Source of the DNA: Arenimonas soli
GTDB lineage: Bacteria; Pseudomonadota; Gammaproteobacteria; Xanthomonadales; Xanthomonadaceae
Assembly (NCBI RefSeq): GCF_014643775.1
Contig: NZ_BMKC01000001.1
Coordinates: 1,612,001 to 1,676,000 of the forward strand
Direction of reading: 5' to 3'
DNA length: 64,000 bases
Part shown: positions 40,020-50,836 of the stretch, piece after piece
Position numbering within the stretch: the first letter of the stretch is position 1
How the letters are laid out: each line of letters begins with the position of its first letter
Made by a program: the position numbers and the translations under genes
The notes under the pieces: generated by a model
Told to the model about the DNA's origin: nothing
Database searches by the model: none
What the model saw: only the letters and a program-made list of their open reading frames with translations

Positions 40020-40571
40020 GTGAAACCGGCCTGGCTCGTCCTTGGCAACGTCGTCGGCTTCCAGGCGGTCTGGCTGGCCAGCGTCGCCGGTGCCGGCGCC
40101 GGCCTGCCCTGGGCGGGTCCGCTGGCCGCCGTGGTCTTCGCCGCGGCCATGCTGGCCTGGGGAGGCCGCGTGCGCGACGACCTGCGCCTGCTCGCCGTGG
40201 CCCTGCCGCTGGGCATCGCGCTCGACAGCGCCTTCGCCGCCTCCGGCTGGCTGGTGTACGCGGAGGCCTGGCCCTGGTCGGGCGTGGCGCCGGCATGGAT
40301 CGCCTCGCTGTGGGTGGGCTTCGCACTCACGCTCAATCATTCGATGGCGCGGCTGCGGCAGTGGCCGCTGGCGGCGGCCGCGCTGGGCCTGGTCGGCGGC
40401 CCCCTGGCCTACTGGACCGCCGCGGGAGCGTTCGAAGCGGTCAGCTTCGGTGCCCCGGTGGCCTGGGTGCTGGCCGCGCTGGCGCTGGGCTGGGCGGCGG
40501 TGCTGCCGCTGCTGTTCGCCATCGACAACCACCTGGCGGCCAGCGCGGCCATAAAACGGGCGCCGGCATGA
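40020..40571 (+). CDS. DUF2878 membrane protein
   Basis: The 183-residue protein has five to six helices (for example WLVLGNVVGFQAVWLASV, LPWAGPLAAVVFAAAMLAW and AVLPLLFAIDNHL) with LPLGIALDSAF and WVGFALTLNHSM of the DUF2878 family. The family is restricted to CFA-type clusters and has no known function; a role in presenting or moving lipid substrates is only inferred. Start is GTG one base after the cfa-like stop. Confidence 0.82.
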   Translation: MKPAWLVLGNVVGFQAVWLASVAGAGAGLPWAGPLAAVVFAAAMLAWGGRVRDDLRLLAVALPLGIALDSAFAASGWLVYAEAWPWSGVAPAWIASLWVGFALTLNHSMARLRQWPLAAAALGLVGGPLAYWTAAGAFEAVSFGAPVAWVLAALALGWAAVLPLLFAIDNHLAASAAIKRAPA

Positions 40572-41365
40572 TCGATCCCTGGCTGAGCATCGGCATTGTC
40601 TGGCTGGGCTCGGCGCTGGCGATGGCCGCGCTGTGGGCGTTTTCGATGCGCGTGCGCAACGTCGGCTACGTGGACGTGGGCTGGGCCGGGCTGATGGCGG
40701 TGGCGGCGCTGTTCATCGGCGTGGTCGGCGAAGGCTCGCCGATGAGCCGCGGCCTGGTCGCGATGTTCGGCAGCGTCTGGGGCGCGCGTCTTTGCCTGCA
40801 CCTGCTGCACCGGGTGCTCAACGAAGAAGAGGACGGCCGCTATCGCGCCCTGCGTGCTGCCTGGGACGGCAGCCCGGCGAAGTTCTTCGGCTTCTTCCAG
40901 ATGCAGGCCGTGGTGGTGGCCCTGTTCGCCCTGCCCTTCATGGCGGCCGCCGACAATGGCGCCTACCACCTGAGCGGCTGGACGGTGCTGGCGATCGCGG
41001 TGTGGCTGGGTGCGATGGTCGGGGAATCGGTTGCCGACCGCCAGCTGGCGAAATTCCGCGCCGACGATGCCAACGCCGGCAAGACCTGCCGCGCCGGCCT
41101 CTGGGGCTGGTCGCGCCACCCCAACTACTTCTTCGAATGGCTGCACTGGTTCGCCTACGTCTTCCTGGCGGTCGGCGGCGGCCTGTTCTGGCTTAGCCTG
41201 GTCGGACCGGTGCTGATGTTCGCCTTCCTCTACCGTGTCAGCGGTATTCCCTGGACCGAGGCGCAGGCCGAACGCAGCCGCGGCGAGGACTACCGCCGCT
41301 ACCAGCGCGAGGTCAGCGCGTTCTTCCCCTGGCCGCCGCGCAAGCCTTCCCCTTCCCCGGAGTAA
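40568..41365 (+). CDS. DUF1295 steroid-reductase-fold membrane protein
   Basis: The 265-residue protein has six to seven helices and the DUF1295/COG3752 motifs: RNVGYVDVGWAGLM, FQMQAVVVALFALPFM, and the C-terminal GLWGWSRHPNYFFEWLHWF, which resembles isoprenylcysteine methyltransferase and steroid 5-alpha-reductase families. A membrane reductase or transferase acting on lipids is plausible. The ATG overlaps the previous TGA (ATGA), and the next gene starts 4 bases after its own stop. Confidence 0.85.
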   Translation: MIDPWLSIGIVWLGSALAMAALWAFSMRVRNVGYVDVGWAGLMAVAALFIGVVGEGSPMSRGLVAMFGSVWGARLCLHLLHRVLNEEEDGRYRALRAAWDGSPAKFFGFFQMQAVVVALFALPFMAAADNGAYHLSGWTVLAIAVWLGAMVGESVADRQLAKFRADDANAGKTCRAGLWGWSRHPNYFFEWLHWFAYVFLAVGGGLFWLSLVGPVLMFAFLYRVSGIPWTEAQAERSRGEDYRRYQREVSAFFPWPPRKPSPSPE

Positions 41366-41369
41366 CCGG

Positions 41370-42401
41370 ATGTCCCTGATCGACCTATGCGAGCGCGGGC
41401 TGGTGCCCGACGCGCTGACCCGCCTCGGCATCCGCCGCCTCTGCGCCCAGCGCCTGCGCGAGGAAGGCGCACACGACCTGGCCCGCGCCGACGCGCGCTT
41501 TCGCGAGCTGCTCGACGAACTGCGCCGCAGCCCCATCGCGATCCAGACCGCCGCCGCCAACGAGCAGCACTACGAAGTCCCGGCCCGCTTCTTCGAGCTG
41601 TGCCTGGGCAAACGCCTGAAATACTCCAGCGCCTATTATCCGACCGGCCGGGAAAGCCTGGACGAGGCCGAAGAGGCGATGCTGGCCCTGTACGGTGAGC
41701 GCGCCGAACTGGCCGACGGCCAGCGGATCCTGGAACTGGGCTGCGGCTGGGGGTCGCTGACCCTGTGGATGGCCGCCCGCTACCCGAAAGCGCGCATCAC
41801 CGGCGTGTCGAACTCCAACAGCCAGCGCGAGCACATCCTTGCGCAGGCGGCGGCGCGCGGACTGGACAACGTCGAGATCCTCACCCGCGACGTGGTGCAG
41901 CTGGACCTGCCGGAGGAAAGCTACGACCGCGTGGTTTCAATCGAGATGTTCGAGCACATGCGCAACTACCGGCACCTGCTGGCGAACATCGCCCGCTGGC
42001 TCAGGCCGGGCGGCAAGCTGTTCGTGCACATCTTCGCGCACCGGCACCTGATGTACCCCTTCCTCACGGAAGGCGACGACAACTGGATGGGCAGGTACTT
42101 CTTCACCGGCGGGCTGATGCCGTCGGCGGACACGCTGCTGCACTTCCAGCAGGACCTGGCCATCGAGGATCGCTGGCTGCTGCCGGGCACGCACTACCAG
42201 CGCACGGCCGACCACTGGCTGGAGAACCAGGACCGCAACCAGGCTCAAGTCCTGGAGGTGCTGGCCGGCGCCTACGGGATTGAAAACGCCGAGCGCTGGT
42301 CACAGCGCTGGCGCATGTTCTGGATGGCCTGCGCCGAGCTGTTCGGCTACGAGGAAGGGCGGCAGTGGCTGGTGGCGCACTACCGCTTCCGGAAGGCCTG
42401 A
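41370..42401 (+). CDS. Second CFA-like SAM-dependent methyltransferase
   Basis: The 343-residue enzyme is a CFA/coclaurine-N-methyltransferase-like member of COG2230: SAM motif ILELGCGWGSLTLWMAARYP, the glutamate motif SIEMFEHMRNYRHLL, and AHRHLMYPFLTEGDDNWMGRYFF. The Cys of the CFA family YSC site is S87 in KYSSAYY. With the first enzyme this gives two different acyl methyltransferases in one operon, consistent with two-step modification such as methylation followed by ring closure or oxidation; the product is unknown. Last gene of the operon. Confidence 0.82.
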   Translation: MSLIDLCERGLVPDALTRLGIRRLCAQRLREEGAHDLARADARFRELLDELRRSPIAIQTAAANEQHYEVPARFFELCLGKRLKYSSAYYPTGRESLDEAEEAMLALYGERAELADGQRILELGCGWGSLTLWMAARYPKARITGVSNSNSQREHILAQAAARGLDNVEILTRDVVQLDLPEESYDRVVSIEMFEHMRNYRHLLANIARWLRPGGKLFVHIFAHRHLMYPFLTEGDDNWMGRYFFTGGLMPSADTLLHFQQDLAIEDRWLLPGTHYQRTADHWLENQDRNQAQVLEVLAGAYGIENAERWSQRWRMFWMACAELFGYEEGRQWLVAHYRFRKA

Positions 42402-42408
42402 CGGCCGC

Positions 42409-42897
42409 TTAGTCGTCGCGCGCCGGCGGCGTGGGACGGGTGTCGGGCGCCGGCGTCACCGGATTTGCGGCCGAGGTGCCCTGGGTGGCGGAACGGTGGC
42501 CGCTGGGGGTGCCGGGGGCACCGGTGGCGACACGAATGCCCTTGGCCTGCATCCAGGCGTCGAACTCGTCGGCGGTCATGCGCTTGCCGTTCTGGTTCAT
42601 GTCGAACCGGTAGGGCGAATTGTCGTGCGCGGTCTTTGGCACGTAGGCCGGTTCGGCCGGCGGCGCAACGGCCGTGGTGTCCACGCACGGCAGGGTGGCC
42701 GGAAGGTCCTGGCCCGATGCCGGCACCTGCGCGTCCGCGCTGGCGCCGGTGGTCGCGGCTGGCGTCGCCGGCGCCGCGGGAACGCATGCCGGCTCGATGG
42801 CCACGGCCGGATCGACCGGTTCGACGGGCGGCGCGGGCTCGACGGCCACGGCAATCATCGGGACGGACAACATCAGCGAAAACAGCGTGCGTTTCAT
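42409..42897 (-). CDS. Hypothetical secreted Pro/Ala-rich protein with EF-hand-like segment
   Basis: The 162-residue precursor has a signal peptide (about 1-18, MIAVAVE) and a Pro/Ala/Thr-rich low-complexity body with few charged residues. One conserved block, DMNQNGKRMTADEFDAWMQAKGIR (split here as DMNQNG and MTADEFDAWM), resembles an EF-hand loop and helix and is seen in Xanthomonadaceae proteins. The spread of prolines suggests an extended periplasmic linker. Function unknown. It is 8 bases from the end of the CFA-type operon on the opposite strand. Confidence 0.7.
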   Translation of the reverse strand: MKRTLFSLMLSVPMIAVAVEPAPPVEPVDPAVAIEPACVPAAPATPAATTGASADAQVPASGQDLPATLPCVDTTAVAPPAEPAYVPKTAHDNSPYRFDMNQNGKRMTADEFDAWMQAKGIRVATGAPGTPSGHRSATQGTSAANPVTPAPDTRPTPPARDD

Positions 42898-42981
42898 ACT
42901 TCACCGTGGGGGCGTGCGGGACTGCGCTGAGCTTAGGCTTCGCGACCGGCATGCGCAACGCAGTTTGCTGAACGGCAGCCC

Positions 42982-43016
42982 ACAAAAAGCGAAGCCCGGC
43001 ACGAGGCCGGGCTTCG
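42982..43016 (-). terminator. Rho-independent terminator of ompA
   Basis: An 11-base-pair GC-rich stem (42990-43000 with 43006-43016) is followed on the minus strand by GCTTTTTGTGGG. It lies 24 bases past the ompA stop. Confidence 0.8.
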
Positions 43017-43039
43017 GGTGACACCGTGGAACCGATGGA

Positions 43040-44110
43040 TCAGTTCTGCACGTTCAGCTCGGTGCGGCGGTTGCGCGCACGGCCTTCAGCGGTGTCGTTG
43101 GTGTCGATCGGGCGGCTCTCGCCGTAACCGTTCGGACCCGACATCCGGTCAGCGCCGATACCGGCGTTGGTCAGGTAGTCGTAAACGGTCTTGGCGCGAC
43201 GCTCCGACAGGCCCTGGTTGTACTGCTCGGTGCCGACGGAGTCGGTGTGACCGGCAACTTCAACCTTCAGCTGCGGGTACTTCTGCAGGATGGCGATGGC
43301 CTCGTCGAGGATCGCGACCGCGTCGGGACGCAGGGTCGACTTGTCGAAGTCGAAGTTCACGCCCTTGAGGTCGATCGTCAGCGGAACCGGGCAACCGTCC
43401 GGACCAATGGCCTGGCCGGCAACCGAACCCGGGCACTTGTCGTCGCAGTTGTTGACGCCGTCGCCGTCGTCGTCCAGGTCGGCACAGGTGGTCTGGGCCA
43501 CCGGCGCTTCCGGAACAACCGGGGCGGGCAGGTTACCGAGCTTCACCAGCAGGGTCATGGAGGCCAGGATGTCGCCAAACGAGTTGGAGTCCGGGGCCAC
43601 GACCGAGGTGTCGTCGAAGGAAACGCGGGTGCCCAGCTCGCCACGGACCGCGTAACGGTCGTAGTCAGCCTGCAGGCCCACGCCCAGGTTGGCGGCGAGG
43701 AAGGAATCCTCACGCTGGCCCGGCGAGTTCGGGTTCGGGAAGTTGTCGAACTCTTCCTCGGCGCGCTGGTAGCCGATACCCATGCGGATGTAGGGCCACC
43801 AGTTGCTGCCTTCGCGCAGGAAGTGGTAGCGCGAATCAACCGACAGACCGTACTGGCTGAACAGCAGTTCCGAGCTGCGGAGCTGCGGGTTCTGGTAGTT
43901 GGCCTCGACGTCGAGCGACCAGTTCGGGGTCAGGAACTTGCCGATGCCGAGGGTGCCGAAGGCAACGTCTTCGGTATTGCGGTCATCGTCCTGGAAATTG
44001 AAACCGAGGCCACCGGAGACATACCAGCGATTGTCGAAGTCCTGGGCCATCGCGGACGTCGCAGTTGCCATGGCGCCCAGGAGGGCACAGCACAGGAGTT
44101 TCTTCTTCAT
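43040..44110 (-). CDS. OmpA family outer-membrane protein
   Basis: The 356-residue precursor has a signal peptide (about 1-20, SAMAQ), an eight-stranded N-terminal barrel (about 25-190), a thrombospondin type 3 calcium-binding repeat (DLDDDGDGVNNCDDKCPGS) as linker, and a C-terminal OmpA peptidoglycan-binding domain (about 245-356) with GVNFDFDKSTLRPDA, GHTDSVGTEQYNQGLSERR and AEGRARNRRTEL. The structural role is to tether the outer membrane to the wall. The ATG at 44110 is chosen for its GGAGC site; an upstream ATG at 44122 is in frame. A strong promoter and terminator bracket it as a single-gene unit. Confidence 0.92.
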   Translation of the reverse strand: MKKKLLCCALLGAMATATSAMAQDFDNRWYVSGGLGFNFQDDDRNTEDVAFGTLGIGKFLTPNWSLDVEANYQNPQLRSSELLFSQYGLSVDSRYHFLREGSNWWPYIRMGIGYQRAEEEFDNFPNPNSPGQREDSFLAANLGVGLQADYDRYAVRGELGTRVSFDDTSVVAPDSNSFGDILASMTLLVKLGNLPAPVVPEAPVAQTTCADLDDDGDGVNNCDDKCPGSVAGQAIGPDGCPVPLTIDLKGVNFDFDKSTLRPDAVAILDEAIAILQKYPQLKVEVAGHTDSVGTEQYNQGLSERRAKTVYDYLTNAGIGADRMSGPNGYGESRPIDTNDTAEGRARNRRTELNVQN

Positions 44111-44220
44111 GATTTGCTCCATCTTCTACTTTAGGGATACAGCTCGAACGGTGCGGACCAGGGGGGTCGGTGCATTGCCGCTTGAGTGGGACAGACCTTA
44201 ACGACCGGAATGTTAACGGG

Positions 44221-44249
44221 AATCTAACAAAGGGTCCGACGCATGGCAA
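44221..44249 (-). promoter_or_regulatory. Sigma-70 promoter of ompA
   Basis: On the minus strand TTGCCA (44249-44244) and TAGATT (44226-44221) are separated by exactly 17 bases, about 111 bases before the ompA ATG. A 5' untranslated region of about 100 bases is predicted, long enough for post-transcriptional control. Confidence 0.6.
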
Positions 44250-44259
44250 GGGGAGTTTT

Positions 44260-45708
44260 TCAAGGAGTGAAAAGGTCCATGAAGCGGTGGATCGGGGTGG
44301 CCTCGAAACGGGAGGTGTCCCCGGTCAGCTCCAGCAGCTGCTGGACGCGCTTGGCCGGCAGCTGGCCCGCCATGGCGGCCTCGAACTTGGCCAGCAGGGC
44401 CGGAATACCCTCCCCCCGGCGGTCGCGATGGCCCAGCGGGGTATTGATGGAAACCTTGCCCGTCGAGGTCCCGTCCTTGAAATAAACCTCAACTGAATTG
44501 CCGATGTAACGCTTGTCGGGATCGAAGTAATCCCGGGTGAAATCCGGGTTTTCCCGCACTTCCATCTTCTCGCGCAGGGCGTCGATCCGCGGGTCGGCGG
44601 CGACGGCGTCGGAATAATCGTCGGCGGTGAGGCGGCCAAAGACCAGGGGCACCGCCACCATGTACTGCAGGCAGTGGTCCCGGTCGGCGTAGTTGTCCAG
44701 CGGGCCGGTCTTGTCGATGATCCGCAGGCCCGCCTCCTGGGTCTCGATGGCGATGCGCTCGACCTGGTCGAGCTTGCCGGCGACCTTGGGGTGCAGCTGC
44801 AGGGCGCATTCGACCGCGGTCTGGGCGTGGAACTCGGCCGGGAAGCTGATCTTGAACAGGATGTTTTCCATCACGTAGCTGCCGAACGGCCGCTCGAACT
44901 CGAACTCCTTGCCCTGGAAGGCGGCATCCGCGAAGCCCCAGGTCCTGGCGCTGACCACGCTGGGATAGCCCACGCAGCCCTTCATCGCGTTCAGTGCGTG
45001 GGTGACGGCCCGGCGGCAGGCGTCGCCTGCGGCCCAGCTCTTGCGCGGGCCGGTGTTGGGGGCGTGCCGGTACGCGCGCAGGGCACCGCCATCGGCCCAG
45101 CTGTGGCTGACCGCGTTGATGATCTCTTCCTTGCCGCCGCCCATCATGTGGGTGGCGATGGCGGTCGAGGCCAGGCGGACCAGGATCACGTGGTCCAGGC
45201 CGACCCGGTTGAAGCTGTTCTTGAGCGCGTAGCAGCCCTGGATTTCGTGCGCCTTGATCGCCCAGGTGAGGATGTCGCGCACCGTGACGGGCTTGCGGTT
45301 CTCGCGCTCGGCCTTGCGGCTCAGGTAGTCACCCACCGCCAGGATGGCGCCCAGGTTGTCCGAAGGATGCCCCCACTCGGCGGCCAGCCAGGTGTCGTTG
45401 AAGTCCAGCCAGCGCACCTGCACGCCGATGTTGTACGCCGCCTGCGCCGGGTCGAGTTCGTGGTGGGTGCCCGGGACCCGTGCGCCGCCCGGCAGCGACC
45501 CGCCCGGGACCAGCGGCCCCAGGTGCTTGACGCACTCCGGGTGGCGCATGGCCAGCATCGCGCAGGCCAGGGAGTCGAACAGCATGTAACGCGCCGTGGT
45601 GTAGGCCTCCGACGAGCCGATGTAGTAGTCGGTGACGTAGTTGGCGATGTCGACCATCGACGGGTCGGGTTCGGGGCGCTTGGCGGAACGGAGGTCTGGG
45701 TTGCTCAT
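44260..45708 (-). CDS. prpD: 2-methylcitrate dehydratase
   Basis: PrpD dehydrates 2-methylcitrate to 2-methyl-cis-aconitate in the methylcitrate cycle for propionyl-CoA. The 482-residue protein (E. coli 483) shows the MmgE/PrpD core: FDSLACAMLAMRHPEC, RWLDFNDTWLAAEWGHPSDN, and the NRVGLDHVILVRLAST segment. The ATG at 45708 is chosen because homology begins at DIANYVTDYY. It is separated from prpC and prpB by plus-strand fadH and a sleB-like gene, so the pathway genes are on two transcripts. Confidence 0.93.
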   Translation of the reverse strand: MSNPDLRSAKRPEPDPSMVDIANYVTDYYIGSSEAYTTARYMLFDSLACAMLAMRHPECVKHLGPLVPGGSLPGGARVPGTHHELDPAQAAYNIGVQVRWLDFNDTWLAAEWGHPSDNLGAILAVGDYLSRKAERENRKPVTVRDILTWAIKAHEIQGCYALKNSFNRVGLDHVILVRLASTAIATHMMGGGKEEIINAVSHSWADGGALRAYRHAPNTGPRKSWAAGDACRRAVTHALNAMKGCVGYPSVVSARTWGFADAAFQGKEFEFERPFGSYVMENILFKISFPAEFHAQTAVECALQLHPKVAGKLDQVERIAIETQEAGLRIIDKTGPLDNYADRDHCLQYMVAVPLVFGRLTADDYSDAVAADPRIDALREKMEVRENPDFTRDYFDPDKRYIGNSVEVYFKDGTSTGKVSINTPLGHRDRRGEGIPALLAKFEAAMAGQLPAKRVQQLLELTGDTSRFEATPIHRFMDLFTP

Positions 45709-45760
45709 GGGCGGGCGGTCCGTGCGTGCGTGGGCGAAAGCTATGGTGCCAGAAGCATGA

Positions 45761-47887
<2,127 letters not shown>

Positions 47888-48196
47888 GCAATTACTCCAA
47901 TAAGAATCAAAGGCTTGGCTCCTGCCGTTCAGGCAAGGTTCCGGACTTTCCCGTAGTATGCGCGGCTGGAATCGACCCCGGCCCCGGGCCGTGTCGATAA
48001 ATCGGCCCCGGAGCGCATGGCTCCCAGGGGATTCCGGCGGGTCGCTCACCTGACGCCAGCGACCCCGGAGTGCGAGCCCCGCTCGTCCATCCCCAAAACG
48101 CCAGGCCGCACCTCAACCCCCAATCCGTTGGTCCCTAGCGGGAGCCGCCTTCTGGCGGTCGGGAAAGTGCGGCGCAACGGAGCAAGGAGTTCCGCC
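47888..48196. other. Intergenic region between fadH and the sleB-like gene
   Basis: This 309-base stretch has no supported gene. It starts with an A+T-richer segment (ATTACTCCAATAAGAATCAAAG), contains the inverted copy of TTGCCTGAACGGC at 47924-47936, and a TAGTAT that could be a -10 (47954-47959, no good -35). GC-rich symmetrical words around 47975-48015 could form a hairpin in RNA. It ends in an AAGGAG ribosome site for the next gene. Confidence 0.6.
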
Positions 48197-48715
48197 ATGA
48201 AGCTGTCTTTCGTCCTTTGGCTGGCATCGATACTGCCCCAGCCCGCCGCCGACCCGCTCTGCCTGGCGACCACCGTCTACCTGGAGGCCCGCGACCAGTC
48301 GGCCCTGGGCCAGCGTGCCGTCGCCGAGGTGGCCCTGCGCCGCCGCGATTCGGGCCAGTGGGGCGAGTCGGTCTGCGAGGTGGTCACCGCCCGCAAGCAG
48401 TTCGCCCCGACCATCGTGAACCCCGGCCTGCGCATGAAGAACATCAAGGCCTGGGAACGGGCCGTGCAGGTCGCCTTCCAGGCCCAGGCCGACTGGCGGC
48501 TGCCGCCGGGCGAGCGCAAGGAAGTCGTTCCGGGCGCCAGCCATTTCGCGGCCCTGGCCCTGGCCAACCCGAACTGGGCGACCTACCCGCAGGTGGCCAC
48601 CATCGGCGACCACACCTTCTTCCGGGTCCAGCGCCTGACCCCGCCCAAGCCCGCGCCGGTGCCGACCCTCAGCGTCGCCGCCCTGCCCGCCGCGACCCAG
48701 CGCATGGCGCCCTGA
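48197..48715 (+). CDS. SleB-like cell wall hydrolase
   Basis: The 172-residue protein has a signal peptide (about 1-20) and a Hydrolase_2/SleB domain: CLATTVYLEARDQSALGQRAVAEVALRR holds the catalytic glutamate, followed by SVCEVVTARKQFAP and GASHFAALALANPNW. SleB domains are lytic transglycosylases that cut glycan strands; in Gram-negatives such proteins remodel peptidoglycan in the periplasm. The start at 48197 has a strong AAGGAG upstream; a longer frame exists but lacks a signal peptide. The gene is convergent with prpC and shares the terminator. Confidence 0.82.
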   Translation: MKLSFVLWLASILPQPAADPLCLATTVYLEARDQSALGQRAVAEVALRRRDSGQWGESVCEVVTARKQFAPTIVNPGLRMKNIKAWERAVQVAFQAQADWRLPPGERKEVVPGASHFAALALANPNWATYPQVATIGDHTFFRVQRLTPPKPAPVPTLSVAALPAATQRMAP

Positions 48716-48736
48716 CCGGACCCGGTGCCGGAACGC

Positions 48737-48774
48737 AAAAAAGGCCGCGCATCGCAGCGCGGCCTTTTCTTTTG
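48737..48774. terminator. Bidirectional terminator between sleB-like gene and prpC
   Basis: A 12-base-pair stem (48739-48750 with 48757-48768) flanked by A6 on the left and TTTTCTTTT on the right can stop both the plus-strand hydrolase transcript and the minus-strand prp transcript. Confidence 0.85.
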
Positions 48775-48788
48775 CGCGGCGCCCGGGA

Positions 48789-49937
48789 TCAGCGCTTGTC
48801 GATGGCGACGAAGTCGCGGTCCTCGGGACCGGTGTAGTTGGCGCTGGGACGGATGATCTTGCCGTCGATGCGCTGTTCGATGACGTGCGCCGACCAGCCG
48901 CTTGTGCGGGCGATGACGAACAGCGGGGTGAACATCGGCGTCGGCACGCCCATCATGTGGTAGGCCGAGGCGCTGTACCAGTCAAGGTTGGGGAACATCT
49001 TCTTCATGTCCATCATCAGCGTCTCGATGCGCTCGGAGACGTCGAACAGCACCTGGTTGCCGCCTTCCTTGCACAGCTTGCGGCTGATGTCCTTGATGAT
49101 CGGGTTGCGCGGGTCGCCGACGGTGTAGACCGGATGGCCGAAGCCGATGACGATTTCCTTGCGCTCGACCCGGGCCCGGATGTCGGCCTCGGCTTCGTCG
49201 GCGCTGGAATACCGCGCGATGATGTCCATGGCCACTTCGTTGGCGCCGCCGTGCTTGGGGCCGCGCAGCGCGCCGATGGCGCCGGTGAGGCAGCTGAACA
49301 TGTCGCTGCCGGTGCCGGCGATCACGCGGGCGGTGAAGGTGGAAGCATTGAACTCATGTTCGGCATAGAGCACCAGCGACTTGTCCAGCGCATCGGCATG
49401 CGAAGCGCTCGGCGGCTCGCCGTGCAGCAGGTGCAGGAAATGGCCGGCGATGGTGTCGTCGTCGGTTTCGACGTCGATGCGGCGGCCGTTGCGGGTGAAG
49501 TGCCACCAGTACAGCAGCATCGAACCAAAGCTGGCCATCAGCCGGTCGGCGATGTCGCGGGCTTCGGCCACCGGGTGGCCCTCGCGCTCGGGCAGCACGG
49601 TGCCCAGCACCGAACAGCCCGTGCGCATCACGTCCATCGGATGCGCATTGGCCGGCACCAGTTCCAGCGCGTCGGTGACGATGGCCGGCAGGCCGCGCAG
49701 GCGCTTGAGCTTGGTCTTGTAGGCGGCCAGCTGGCTGGCGGTGGGCAGCGCGCCGTGCACCAGCAGGTGGGCGACTTCCTCGAAGCCGGCCTTGGTGGCC
49801 AGGTCCTTGATGTCGTAGCCGCGGTAGTGCAGGTCGTTGCCGCTGCGGCCGACGGTGCACAGGGCGGTGTTGCCGGCCGGCGTGCCGCTCAGGGCCACCG
49901 ACTTCTTCGGCTTGGGCAGGGTGTTGTTGTCGCTCAT
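48789..49937 (-). CDS. prpC: 2-methylcitrate synthase
   Basis: PrpC condenses propionyl-CoA with oxaloacetate to 2-methylcitrate. The 382-residue protein has citrate-synthase-family catalytic residues in GPKHGGANE and IGFGHPVYT, and the PrpC-type N-terminus with [17 protein letters not shown] and GALPTASQL. Length (E. coli PrpC 389) distinguishes it from the longer GltA type. It starts 14 bases after prpB on the same strand, so the two are co-transcribed. Oxaloacetate can be supplied by the mdh and aminotransferase genes upstream. Confidence 0.93.
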   Translation of the reverse strand: MSDNNTLPKPKKSVALSGTPAGNTALCTVGRSGNDLHYRGYDIKDLATKAGFEEVAHLLVHGALPTASQLAAYKTKLKRLRGLPAIVTDALELVPANAHPMDVMRTGCSVLGTVLPEREGHPVAEARDIADRLMASFGSMLLYWWHFTRNGRRIDVETDDDTIAGHFLHLLHGEPPSASHADALDKSLVLYAEHEFNASTFTARVIAGTGSDMFSCLTGAIGALRGPKHGGANEVAMDIIARYSSADEAEADIRARVERKEIVIGFGHPVYTVGDPRNPIIKDISRKLCKEGGNQVLFDVSERIETLMMDMKKMFPNLDWYSASAYHMMGVPTPMFTPLFVIARTSGWSAHVIEQRIDGKIIRPSANYTGPEDRDFVAIDKR

Positions 49938-49951
49938 GCGGGGCTCCTTGC

Positions 49952-50836
49952 TCAGTCTTTTTGCTGCGAGAACAGTTCATCGAGCTTGTCTTCGTAGGCG
50001 TGGTAGCCCAGGAAGTCGTAGAGCTCGTCGCGGGTCTGCAGGGTGTGGACGATGTTCTTCTGGGTGCCTTCGCTGCGCACCGTCTGGTAGAAGTTCAGTG
50101 CCGCCTTGTTCATGGCGCGGTAGGCGCCGCAGCAGTACAGCGCGATGTCCACGCCGGCGTCGCGCAGTTCGTCGGTGGTGAAGAACGGGGTGGAGCCGAA
50201 CTCGGTGAGGTTGGCCAGCACCGGCACCTTCACCGCGGCCTTGACCTTGCGATAGTCGTCGAGCGAACGCATGGCTTCCGGGAAGACCATGTCGGCGCCG
50301 GCCTCGACGTAGGCCACGGCGCGCTCGATGGCGGCGTCCAGGCCTTCGACGGCGGCGGCGTCGGTGCGCGCCATGATCACGAAACCGGGATCGGTGCGCG
50401 CGTCCACGGCGGTCTTCACGCGGTCGACCATCTCCTGCTTCGACACCACTTCCTTGCCAGGGCGGTGGCCGCAGCGCTTCTGGCCGACCTGGTCCTCCAT
50501 GTGCACGGCGGCAACGCCGACCCGCTGGAAATTGCGGATGGTCCTAGCGATGTTGAAGGCGCCGCCCCAGCCCGTGTCGATGTCCACCAGCAGCGGCATC
50601 CCGGTGGCATCGACGATGCGCCGGGCATCGGTGAGCACGTCTTCCATGGTGCTGATGCCCAGGTCCGGCATGCCCAGCGAATTCGCGGCGACGCCGCCAC
50701 CCGACAGGTACAGGGCCTTGTAGCCGGTGCGCTTGGCCATAAGGCCGGCATAGGCGGTGATGGTGCCCATCACCTGCAGCGGCGACTCTTCCTGGACGGC
50801 CGCGCGGAAGCGCGCGCCAGCGGTTTCTTGCATCAT
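49952..50836 (-). CDS. prpB: 2-methylisocitrate lyase
   Basis: PrpB cleaves 2-methylisocitrate to pyruvate and succinate, the last step of the methylcitrate cycle. The 294-residue protein has the isocitrate-lyase-superfamily catalytic signature [23 protein letters not shown] and the metal-binding region FVIMARTDA. The start is the first of two tandem ATGs (50836, 50833), whose second overlaps the stop codon of the upstream membrane-protein gene (ATGA on the minus strand). GGAGCCCACCCG provides the ribosome site. Confidence 0.93.
   Translation of the reverse strand: MMQETAGARFRAAVQEESPLQVMGTITAYAGLMAKRTGYKALYLSGGGVAANSLGMPDLGISTMEDVLTDARRIVDATGMPLLVDIDTGWGGAFNIARTIRNFQRVGVAAVHMEDQVGQKRCGHRPGKEVVSKQEMVDRVKTAVDARTDPGFVIMARTDAAAVEGLDAAIERAVAYVEAGADMVFPEAMRSLDDYRKVKAAVKVPVLANLTEFGSTPFFTTDELRDAGVDIALYCCGAYRAMNKAALNFYQTVRSEGTQKNIVHTLQTRDELYDFLGYHAYEDKLDELFSQQKD

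Noticed and set aside
48017-48196. 60-codon extension before the sleB-like gene
   Set aside because: The ATG at 48197 has a good AAGGAG and gives a signal peptide, while the extension has neither.
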